DNA from: Citrobacter freundii ATCC 8090 = MTCC 1658 = NBRC 12681
GTDB lineage: Bacteria > Pseudomonadota > Gammaproteobacteria > Enterobacterales > Enterobacteriaceae
DNA: 64,000 nt
NCBI RefSeq assembly: GCF_011064845.1
Contig: NZ_CP049015.1
Coordinates: 1,550,001 to 1,614,000, forward strand
Direction: 5' to 3'
Shown: in pieces, positions 56,949 to 64,000 of the stretch
Layout of the letters: the number at the start of each line of letters is the position of its first letter
How positions within the stretch are numbered: the stretch's first letter is position 1
Notes under the pieces: generated by a model
What the model was told of the DNA's origin: nothing
Databases searched by the model: none
What the model saw: only the letters and a program-made list of their open reading frames with translations
Made by a program: the position numbers and the translations under genes

Positions 56949-57989
56949 TTAGGCTGGAATAAACCGGTATTCCGTCACGCTGGCATACTCTTCGCCAGGA
57001 CGCAGGAAGCAGTCTGGCTGCGGCCATTCCGGATGGTTCGGGCTGTCCGGCAGGAACTCGCTTTCCAGTGCCAGACCTTGCCAGTCGGCGTAGGCATCAG
57101 GACCACGGGATGGCGTACCGTCGAGGAAATTCCCGGAATAAAACTGTAATGCCGGGGCGGAGGTGTAGACCTCCATCTGCAGTTTTTCATCCTGGGACCA
57201 CAGTCGAGCGACCGGCGTATGCGTATTGCCCTGTGCCTGGAGCAGGAAGGCGTGATCGTAACCTTTTACCTTGCGCTGATCGTCATCGGCAAGAAATTCA
57301 CTGCTGATGATCTTAGGCGTACGGAAATCGAAAGTGCTACCAGCGACGGATTTCAGTCCGTCGTGCGGGATGCCCATTTCATCAACCGGCAAGTACTCGT
57401 CGGCGAGGATTTGCAGCTTGTGTTGGCGCACATCCGTTTTGTCACCGTCGAGGTTGAAATAAACGTGATTCGTCAGATTCACCGGGCAGGGCTTATCGAC
57501 CGTGGCGCGGTAGGTTATCGAAATACGATTATCGTCAGTCAGGCGATACTGCACGGTAGCGCAAAGATGGCCAGGGAAGCCCTGATCGCCATCGTCAGAC
57601 GTTAAGGCGAACAGCACCTGGCGGTCATTTTGATTGACTATCTGCCAGCGACGTTTGTCAAAACCGTCCGGCCCGCCGTGCAGCTGGTTGTCGCCCTGAC
57701 TTGGTATTAATTCAACGGTTTCGCCAGCAAATGTATAGCGGCTGTTGGCGATACGGTTAGCGTAGCGACCAATCGAGGCCCCCAGAAATGCAGCCTGTCC
57801 CGGGTATTGTTCCGGGCTGGCACAACCGAGTAATGCTTCGCGCACGCTATCATCGCTGAGCGGAATACGCGCAGAGAGTAGGGTCGCGCCCCAGTCCATC
57901 AGCGTGACCACCATCCCTGCGTCATTGCGCAGGGTGAGCAGGCGAAACGGCTGACCGTCCGGAGCCTGCACGGGGATTTCGTTTAACAT
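56949..57989 (-). CDS. galM: Aldose 1-epimerase (galactose mutarotase)
   Basis: GalM interconverts alpha and beta anomers of galactose, giving GalK its substrate. The 346 residues match E. coli. The signatures are [34 protein letters not shown] with one catalytic His, [13 protein letters not shown] with the second, and a catalytic Glu in [15 protein letters not shown]. It overlaps galK by seven bases and is last in the galETKM operon. Confidence 0.96.
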   Translation of the reverse strand: MLNEIPVQAPDGQPFRLLTLRNDAGMVVTLMDWGATLLSARIPLSDDSVREALLGCASPEQYPGQAAFLGASIGRYANRIANSRYTFAGETVELIPSQGDNQLHGGPDGFDKRRWQIVNQNDRQVLFALTSDDGDQGFPGHLCATVQYRLTDDNRISITYRATVDKPCPVNLTNHVYFNLDGDKTDVRQHKLQILADEYLPVDEMGIPHDGLKSVAGSTFDFRTPKIISSEFLADDDQRKVKGYDHAFLLQAQGNTHTPVARLWSQDEKLQMEVYTSAPALQFYSGNFLDGTPSRGPDAYADWQGLALESEFLPDSPNHPEWPQPDCFLRPGEEYASVTEYRFIPA

Positions 57990-59131
57990 TGTCCGGCTCC
58001 TTGAGAAGGTTTGCAGACGTAGAATGTTTCTTTAATTCCAGTTTTTGCTTCGTACTGCTCAGCTACAGCTTGCTGTACGGCTGGCACCAAATCTTGCGGG
58101 ATCAGCGCCACTATACAGCCGCCGAAGCCGCCGCCGGTCATGCGTACACCGCCTTTATCGCCAATGGTCGCTTTGACAATCTCAACCAGCGTATCAATTT
58201 GCGGCACGGTAATTTCAAAGTCATCGCGCATTGAGGTGTGAGATTCCGCCATCAGTTGGCCCATACGCAGCAGGTCGCCTTTTTCCAGCGCCTGTGCTGC
58301 TTCAACAGTACGCGCATTTTCCGTGATCACGTGGCGAACGCGTTTGGCGACGATCGGATCCAATTCGTGGGCGACGGCGTTAAACGCTTCTAGGTTAACA
58401 TCACGCAGCGCTGGCTGCTGGAAGAAACGAGCGCCGGTTTCACACTGTTCGCGACGGGTGTTGTATTCGCTACCGACCAGCGTACGTTTAAAGTTACTGT
58501 TGATGATCACCACCGCTACGCCCTCAGGCATAGAAACTGCTTTGGTGCCAAGCGTTCGGCAGTCGATCAGTAGCGCATGATCTTTCTTACCAAGTGCCGA
58601 GATCAACTGATCCATAATGCCGCAGTTACAGCCGACAAACTGGTTTTCAGCTTCCTGACCGTTCAGGGCAATCTGCGCGCCGTCGAGCGGCAGATGATAG
58701 AGCTGCTGGAATACCGTACCCACAGCGACTTCCAGCGAGGCAGAAGAACTTAACCCCGCGCCCTGTGGGACGTTACCGCTGATCACCAGATCAGCGCCGC
58801 CAAAGGCGTTATTGCGCTTTTGCAGATGTTTCACTACGCCACGCACGTAGTTTGACCACTGCTGGCTGTCGTGGGCGATAATCGGCGCATCAAGCGAGAA
58901 CTCATCAATCTGATTGTCGTAATCAGCGGCGATCACGCGGACTTTTCGATCGTCGCGTGCCGCACAACTGATAACGGTTTGATAGTCGATGGCGCAAGGC
59001 AGAACGAAGCCGTCGTTATAATCGGTATGTTCGCCGATCAGGTTTACACGACCCGGTGCCTGAATAGTATGGGTGGCAGGGTAGCCAAATGTTTCTGCAA
59101 ACAGAGATTGTGTTTTTTCTTTCAGACTCAT
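57983..59131 (-). CDS. galK: Galactokinase
   Basis: GalK phosphorylates alpha-D-galactose at C1. The 382-residue GHMP kinase shows the galactokinase signature [20 protein letters not shown], the ATP loop [19 protein letters not shown] and the C-terminal [19 protein letters not shown]. It follows galT by three bases. Confidence 0.97.
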   Translation of the reverse strand: MSLKEKTQSLFAETFGYPATHTIQAPGRVNLIGEHTDYNDGFVLPCAIDYQTVISCAARDDRKVRVIAADYDNQIDEFSLDAPIIAHDSQQWSNYVRGVVKHLQKRNNAFGGADLVISGNVPQGAGLSSSASLEVAVGTVFQQLYHLPLDGAQIALNGQEAENQFVGCNCGIMDQLISALGKKDHALLIDCRTLGTKAVSMPEGVAVVIINSNFKRTLVGSEYNTRREQCETGARFFQQPALRDVNLEAFNAVAHELDPIVAKRVRHVITENARTVEAAQALEKGDLLRMGQLMAESHTSMRDDFEITVPQIDTLVEIVKATIGDKGGVRMTGGGFGGCIVALIPQDLVPAVQQAVAEQYEAKTGIKETFYVCKPSQGAGQC

Positions 59132-59134
59132 TAT

Positions 59135-60181
59135 TTAAACTCCGGATTCGCGAAAATGGATGTCGCTGACCGCACGCAGTCGTTCAGCCGCTTGTTCTGC
59201 CGTCAGGTCGCGCTGGGTTTCTGCCAGCATTTCATATCCGACCATAAATTTACGCACAGTCGCGGAACGCAGCAGCGGCGGATAAAAGTGTGCATGCAAC
59301 TGCCAGTGTTGGTTTTCTTCACCGTTAAACGGTGCGCCGTGCCAGCCCATGGAGTAGGGGAATGAACACTGGAACAGATTGTCGTAACGACTGGTCAGTT
59401 TTTTCAACGCCAGCGCCAGGTCAGCACGCTGTTCGTCGCTCAAATCGGTAATACGCAGCACATGCGCTTTCGGCAGCAGCAGCGTTTCGAACGGCCACGC
59501 GGCCCAGTAAGGCACAACCGCCAGCCAGTGCTCGGTTTCTACGACCGTACGACTGCCGTCCGCCAGTTCTCTCTGGACGTAATCAACGAGCATTGGCGCG
59601 CCTTGTTCGGCGAAGTACGCTTTCTGCAGGCGATCTTCACGTTCGGCTTCGTTAGGCAAAAAGCTGTTGGCCCAAATTTGTCCGTGTGGGTGCGGGTTCG
59701 AGCACCCCATCGCTGCGCCTTTATTCTCAAATACCTGCACCCAGGGATAGGTTTTCCCTAAGTCTTCGGTCTGCTCCTGCCACGTTTTTACGATTTCTGT
59801 CAGTGCAGGGACGCTGAGTTCCGGCAACGTTTTGCTGTGATCGGGTGAGAAGCAAATCACGCGGCTGGTACCGCGCGCGCTCTGGCAGCGCATCAACGGA
59901 TCGTGACTGTCCGGCGCGTCGGGGGTATCGGACATCAGCGCCGCAAAGTCATTGGTAAAGACATAGGTCCCGGTGTAATCCGGGTTTTTGTCGCCGGTAA
60001 CGCGCGTATTGCCAGCGCACAGGAAGCAGTCCGGGTCATGTGCAGGTAGTACCTGCTTAGACGGAGTTTCCTGTGCCCCTTGCCACGGGCGTTTGGCGCG
60101 ATGCGGTGATACGAGGATCCACTGCCCGGTGAGCGGGTTAAAACGGCGGTGTGGATGATCGACAGGATTGAATTGCGTCAT
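59135..60181 (-). CDS. galT: Galactose-1-phosphate uridylyltransferase
   Basis: GalT exchanges UDP-glucose and galactose 1-phosphate. The 348 residues include zinc-binding Cys in [10 protein letters not shown] and the active-site HPH motif in [20 protein letters not shown], whose central His is the uridylylated residue. It lies nine bases after galE. Confidence 0.97.
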   Translation of the reverse strand: MTQFNPVDHPHRRFNPLTGQWILVSPHRAKRPWQGAQETPSKQVLPAHDPDCFLCAGNTRVTGDKNPDYTGTYVFTNDFAALMSDTPDAPDSHDPLMRCQSARGTSRVICFSPDHSKTLPELSVPALTEIVKTWQEQTEDLGKTYPWVQVFENKGAAMGCSNPHPHGQIWANSFLPNEAEREDRLQKAYFAEQGAPMLVDYVQRELADGSRTVVETEHWLAVVPYWAAWPFETLLLPKAHVLRITDLSDEQRADLALALKKLTSRYDNLFQCSFPYSMGWHGAPFNGEENQHWQLHAHFYPPLLRSATVRKFMVGYEMLAETQRDLTAEQAAERLRAVSDIHFRESGV

Positions 60182-60190
60182 GATTGGTCC

Positions 60191-61207
60191 TTAATCCGAA
60201 TATCCCTGTGGGTGGCGTGACTGCCAGTGCCAGGTATCTTGTGCCATTTCATCCAATGTGCGGGTCACGCGCCAGTTGAGCTCGCGATCGGCTTTGCTGG
60301 CATCAGCCCAGTAGGCTGGAAGATCGCCTTCACGGCGCGGGGCGAAGTGGTAATTCACCGGTTTACCACAGGCTTTGCTGAAGGCGTGGACCACGTCCAG
60401 CACGCTGCTGCCGATGCCTGCACCGAGGTTATAAATATGCACACCCTGAATGCCTGCCAGTTTTTCCATGGCGGCAACGTGGCCGTCGGCGAGATCCATC
60501 ACATGGATGTAGTCGCGTACGCCGGTGCCATCTTCAGTAGGGTAGTCATTGCCAAATATGGCAAGAGACTCGCGGCGGCCAACGGCAACCTGCGCGATGT
60601 AAGGCATCAGGTTGTTTGGAATACCTTGCGGATCTTCCCCCATATCTCCTGACGGATGAGCGCCAACAGGGTTAAAGTAGCGCAGCAGGGCAATGCTCCA
60701 GTCGGGCTGAGCTTTTTGCAGATCGGTCAGGATCTGTTCCACCATCAGCTTGCTTTTGCCGTACGGACTTTGTGGCGTGCCGGTGGGGAAGCTTTCAACG
60801 TAAGGAATTTGCGGCTGATCGCCATAGACGGTCGCGGAGGAGCTGAAAATGAAGTTTTTCACGTTGGCTGCGCGCATTGCATTCACCAGACGCAGAGTGC
60901 CGTTGACGTTGTTGTCATAGTACTCCAGCGGCTTGGCAACGGATTCTCCAACGGCTTTTAAACCGGCAAAATGGATGACCGTATCAATGGCATGATCGTG
61001 CAGAATTTCGGTTATCAGCGCTTCGTTACGGATGTCTCCTTCCACGAAGGTCGGATGCTTGCCGCCTAAACGCTCAATGACGGGCAGTACGCTGCGCTTG
61101 CTGTTGCAGAGATTATCCAGGATCACCACCTCGTGACCGTTTTTCAGCAACTGCACGCAAGTGTGGCTTCCAATGTAACCGCTACCACCTGTAACCAATA
61201 CTCTCAT
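60191..61207 (-). CDS. galE: UDP-glucose 4-epimerase
   Basis: GalE interconverts UDP-galactose and UDP-glucose with NAD+. The 338 residues begin MRVLVTGGSGYIGSHTCVQL with the NAD loop; the catalytic YxxxK is in TPQSPYGKSKLMVEQIL, and SSSATVYGDQP holds the Ser/Thr of the triad. ATG 61207 gives the E. coli N-terminus. First gene of the operon, with operators on both sides of the start. Confidence 0.97.
   Translation of the reverse strand: MRVLVTGGSGYIGSHTCVQLLKNGHEVVILDNLCNSKRSVLPVIERLGGKHPTFVEGDIRNEALITEILHDHAIDTVIHFAGLKAVGESVAKPLEYYDNNVNGTLRLVNAMRAANVKNFIFSSSATVYGDQPQIPYVESFPTGTPQSPYGKSKLMVEQILTDLQKAQPDWSIALLRYFNPVGAHPSGDMGEDPQGIPNNLMPYIAQVAVGRRESLAIFGNDYPTEDGTGVRDYIHVMDLADGHVAAMEKLAGIQGVHIYNLGAGIGSSVLDVVHAFSKACGKPVNYHFAPRREGDLPAYWADASKADRELNWRVTRTLDEMAQDTWHWQSRHPQGYSD
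61173..61188 (-). promoter_or_regulatory. Internal gal operator OI within galE
   Basis: On the reverse strand GTGGTAGCGGTTACAT equals the E. coli internal operator for GalR/GalS, inside the galE coding region. With the external operator it allows DNA looping. Confidence 0.85.
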
Positions 61208-61220
61208 AATTCGCTCCGTT

Positions 61221-61282
61221 AAGCCTATGGTATGCAATAACCATAGCATAACAAAGATGCGAAAAGTGTGACACGGAATAAA
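61221..61282 (-). promoter_or_regulatory. galP1/P2 promoter and CRP site
   Basis: The reverse strand reads GTTATGCTATGGTTATTGCA, which holds the overlapping -10 elements of galP2 (TATGCTA) and galP1 (TATGGTT) as in E. coli. A CRP half-site TGTGA (61267-61271 on the + strand) lies at the expected place upstream. Exact starts are inferred from E. coli. Confidence 0.75.
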
Positions 61283-61285
61283 TTA

Positions 61286-61301
61286 GTGGAATCGTTTACA
61301 C
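61286..61301 (-). promoter_or_regulatory. External gal operator OE
   Basis: GTGTAAACGATTCCAC on the reverse strand equals the GalR/GalS external operator of E. coli gal, upstream of the CRP site. Confidence 0.88.
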
Positions 61302-61390
61302 TCCAGGGTTTTCACTCGACGCTGCTAGTTAATTTATTATAAATCATTATGTTAGATTGTTATTACAGCGATTGTCTGAAAAAAAAGCAG

Positions 61391-61413
61391 AAAAAAGGGC
61401 GTGATAAACGCCC
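61391..61413 (-). terminator. Rho-independent terminator after modF
   Basis: On the reverse strand GGGCGT-TTATC-ACGCCC is followed by TTTTTT, 12 bases after the modF stop. Confidence 0.85.
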
Positions 61414-61424
61414 TGGCATGAAAA

Positions 61425-62897
61425 TTAACGCAGAGAAGTTTGTCGATAGCCGTAGATATCTCCCTCGGGTACAAACTCTAGCCGATGGGTAATGCAGGCC
61501 GGGGCATCTTCGGCGTGATGAGAGACGAACAAAAGCTGAGTTTCGCCTTCACCGATCAGGACATCCACAAACCGACGGATCAGTTGGCGGTTGAGCGGAT
61601 CTAATCCTTGCAAGGGTTCATCGAGGATCAGCAATGTAGGATGTTTCACCAGAGCACGAACAATCAATGCCAGCCGCTGTTGTCCCCAGGAAAGACTATG
61701 AAATGGCGCATCCGCGGTACGTTTATCGATGCCAAGAATATCCAGCCACTGCTGTACCAGCTTGTGCTGCCTGTCGGAGACGGCCTGATAAATGCCGATT
61801 GAATCGAAATAACCGGAGAGAATAACGTTGCGAACTGTTGTACTTACCCGGTAATCCAAATGCAGGCTGCTGCTGACATAGCCAATGTGTTTTTTGATAT
61901 CCCAGATAGTTTCACCGCTGCCCCGGCGTCGGCCAAACAGGGTCAGGTCGTTGCTATATCCCTGGGGATGATCGCCGGTGATTAAACTGAGCAGGGTTGA
62001 TTTCCCCGCACCGTTGGGGCCGACGATTTGCCAGTGTTCCCCCGGATTTACCCGCCAGCTCAGATGATGCAGGATAGGGCGATCGTTATACGAGACAGTG
62101 CCATCTTTAAGCACAATGCGCGGCTCGTTATCTGACAATGTGTGGCGTACTGAAGGCTCATCCGGCTCGGGTAACTGGATGCCTTCCAGCCGCTCGCTAT
62201 GGGCAAGCTGAGCGATTAATGCTTGTTGCAGAAGGTCGATTTTTGCGCCGGTTTCCGTCAGTGTGCAATCGGCAAGCACGCCGGCAAACTGCACGAATTC
62301 GGGAATTTCATCAAAGCGATTAAGCACCAGTACCAGCGTTAAACCGGCCTGGTGCAGCTCATCGAGCAGTTCTGCTAACTGGCGGCGGGACGCGACGTCC
62401 AGCCCGTCAAAGGGTTCATCAAGGATCAGCAAATCTGGCGTGGACATTAATGCCTGGCAGAGCAGAGTTTTGCGTGTTTCACCGGTGGAAAGGTATTTGA
62501 AACGCCTGTTGAGTAGGGCTGAAATGCCAAACTGCTGCGCCAGCGCAGCGCAGCGGGCGGGATCGTTGACCTCATCCTGAATGATTTCTGCGGTGGTGCG
62601 CCCTGTGTCGTCTTCACCGGGACTAAGAAGATCGGTGTTGTTCCGCTGCCACTCGTCGCTGACCAGCTTTTGGAGCTGCTCAAAGGAGAGTCGGGTAATA
62701 CGTGTGAACTGGCAGCGGCGTTCGCCTTTCAGGAGCGGCAACTCGCCCGCCAGCGCGCGGGCCAGCGCAGATTTCCCGCTACCATTAGAGCCAACAAACG
62801 CCCAGCTATCACCCGCGTTTAACGTCAACGCATCTAACTGGAGCGTTTTTGTGTCGCTAAGACGAAACATGCCTTGCGAAATTTGCAACGATGACAT
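61425..62897 (-). CDS. modF: ModF, double ABC-ATPase of the molybdate locus
   Basis: ModF is a cytoplasmic protein with two ABC cassettes and no membrane domain; it is encoded with modE and its role in molybdenum use is not settled. The 490 residues hold Walker A FVGSNGSGKSALARA and IVGPNGAGKSTLLSL, signature motifs YLSTGETRKTLL and SLSWGQQRLAL, and Walker B LLILDEPFDGLD and LLILDEPLQGLD. ATG 62897 gives MSSLQISQGMFRLSD; longer in-frame starts reach into modE. Confidence 0.95.
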   Translation of the reverse strand: MSSLQISQGMFRLSDTKTLQLDALTLNAGDSWAFVGSNGSGKSALARALAGELPLLKGERRCQFTRITRLSFEQLQKLVSDEWQRNNTDLLSPGEDDTGRTTAEIIQDEVNDPARCAALAQQFGISALLNRRFKYLSTGETRKTLLCQALMSTPDLLILDEPFDGLDVASRRQLAELLDELHQAGLTLVLVLNRFDEIPEFVQFAGVLADCTLTETGAKIDLLQQALIAQLAHSERLEGIQLPEPDEPSVRHTLSDNEPRIVLKDGTVSYNDRPILHHLSWRVNPGEHWQIVGPNGAGKSTLLSLITGDHPQGYSNDLTLFGRRRGSGETIWDIKKHIGYVSSSLHLDYRVSTTVRNVILSGYFDSIGIYQAVSDRQHKLVQQWLDILGIDKRTADAPFHSLSWGQQRLALIVRALVKHPTLLILDEPLQGLDPLNRQLIRRFVDVLIGEGETQLLFVSHHAEDAPACITHRLEFVPEGDIYGYRQTSLR

Positions 62898-62964
62898 TTT
62901 GTATCCCATTATTTGCAGCGATGAATAACAGGGATACGTGTTCTTCAGGCTGATGTCAATTAAC

Positions 62965-63753
62965 TCAGCACAGTGTGGCAATAATCACTCTGTCCGCATT
63001 AAAATATGCTGTGACGTTAGCGCCTTCAGTTAATGTGTGGGTCTGAACTATCGGCAACGTCGCGCAGAGCGTCTGGCCGTCTGGCAACGTCATCAGCACT
63101 TCACACTGTTCCGCACCGCGTTCAATATGGCTAATCGTGCCCTGCAACTGGTTATCGGCAGCCTGAGCGATGGCGTCGTCCTGAGTGATTCCCACCCACG
63201 GCGCTTTCAGCAGAATCAGTACTTCTTTGCCTTCCTCAAGACCCAGACGCTCGCCGCTTTGCGCAGTGATTGCCACTTTCAGGCGCGTTTCGCCATCGGC
63301 CAGCAGGACGTCAACATGCTGCTGGACCTGATCGTGGTCGCGAGCGGTAATAGTGCCAAACCACTGGTTACGGGCGCTGGTTTGCAGTGAAAAACGCGAG
63401 ATAGCTGCCAGCAGGCTGTTGAGCGGTAGCGCATCGTCATCGCTCAAAACATCAAAAGCTTTTTGTTGGATTTGCGCCAGTAAATCATATAACTGGATTA
63501 AACGTTGGCCATAGCGCGTTAACACCGCGCCACCGCCGCCTTTACCGCCTGTGGCACGTTCAACCAGCGTCTGCTCGCTGAGTTGGTTCATTTCGTTAAT
63601 CGCATCCCAGGCGCTTTTGTAGCTGATACCTGCATCCTTAGCACCCTGACTGATGGAACCGGAAAGCGCAATGTGCTTAAGCAGAGAAATGCGACGGGGA
63701 TCAGCAAACAGTTTTTGCTGAAGTTTCAGCGTAAGAAGGATTTCGGCCTGCAT
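62965..63753 (-). CDS. modE: Molybdate-dependent transcriptional regulator ModE
   Basis: ModE represses modABC and activates molybdoenzyme genes when molybdate is bound. The 262 residues have an N-terminal winged HTH (HIALSGSISQGAKDAGISYK) followed by the flexible GGKGGGGAVLT wing and a C-terminal pair of molbindin/TOBE domains (SARNQWFGTITARDHDQVQQ and GISHIERGAEQ-like segment) that bind two oxyanions per dimer. ATG 63753 is taken; the preceding GTG would add one residue. Confidence 0.96.
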   Translation of the reverse strand: MQAEILLTLKLQQKLFADPRRISLLKHIALSGSISQGAKDAGISYKSAWDAINEMNQLSEQTLVERATGGKGGGGAVLTRYGQRLIQLYDLLAQIQQKAFDVLSDDDALPLNSLLAAISRFSLQTSARNQWFGTITARDHDQVQQHVDVLLADGETRLKVAITAQSGERLGLEEGKEVLILLKAPWVGITQDDAIAQAADNQLQGTISHIERGAEQCEVLMTLPDGQTLCATLPIVQTHTLTEGANVTAYFNADRVIIATLC

Positions 63754-63863
63754 CACAAGCTCCTGGCAAAAAAAGGGTATTGTGACGGAAAACCGTGCCT
63801 GAGCAAAGCCGACCGCACAAAAGGGGAGTGCTTTTCTGCGTTATGTGGTTAGAATACAACTAA

Positions 63864-64000
<137 letters not shown>

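Overview
This is chromosomal DNA of an enterobacterium close to Escherichia and Salmonella, most likely a Citrobacter. Most genes give proteins the same length as, and nearly identical to, their E. coli K-12 counterparts and keep the K-12 order of the kdp-phr-ybgI-pxp-nei-gltA-sdh-suc-cyd-tol-nadA-aroG-gal-mod region. Three departures point away from K-12: a pyroglutamyl peptidase and a predicted permease pair sit between pxpA and nei; a glutamate mutase / methylaspartate ammonia-lyase island sits between sucD and cydA, where K-12 carries mngRAB; and ybgA is a long DUF523-DUF1722 fusion. The genus is inferred from recalled homologues, not from a search.

Layout. 1-1,660: 5' part of kdpA, kdpF, a KdpE-type operator and ybfA. 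1,700-6,000: ybgA, the photolyase phrB, a decayed rpn nuclease gene and the peptide transporter dtpD. 6,200-12,530: ybgI, the 5-oxoprolinase genes pxpBCA, DUF969/DUF979 permease genes, pcp and nei. 12,520-15,030: abrB and citrate synthase gltA. 15,030-25,630: the sdhCDAB-sucABCD operon, with an ERIC element and a second 118-bp palindrome between sdhB and sucA. 25,760-39,970: the methylaspartate-pathway island. 39,970-51,060: cydABX-ybgE, ybgC-tolQRAB-pal-cpoB and a cluster of five tRNA genes (four Lys, one Val). 51,300-64,000: nadA-pnuC, zitB, ybgS, aroG, gpmA, galETKM, modF, modE and the start of acrZ.

How the genes work together. The centre of the window is energy metabolism: citrate synthase, succinate dehydrogenase, 2-oxoglutarate dehydrogenase (E1 and E2), succinyl-CoA synthetase and cytochrome bd oxidase. 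Two accessory clusters appear to feed glutamate into it. Pcp plus PxpABC would turn pyroglutamyl peptides into glutamate. In the island, a secreted glutaminase would make glutamate from glutamine in the periplasm, a DAACS symporter could import it, glutamate mutase (GlmS, GlmE, reactivator GlmL) would isomerise it to 3-methylaspartate, methylaspartate ammonia-lyase would deaminate that to mesaconate, and a class I fumarase of the FumD (mesaconase) kind would hydrate mesaconate to citramalate. Two B12-related genes (a CobA-type methyltransferase and a CobO-type adenosyltransferase) could supply the adenosylcobalamin the mutase needs. A PocR/AraC-type and a LysR-type regulator lie at the island edge. 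No citramalate lyase is seen in the window. A tightly coupled pair of unknown function (AtuA/DUF1446 and DUF4387) lies inside the operon and is the least explained part of the system.
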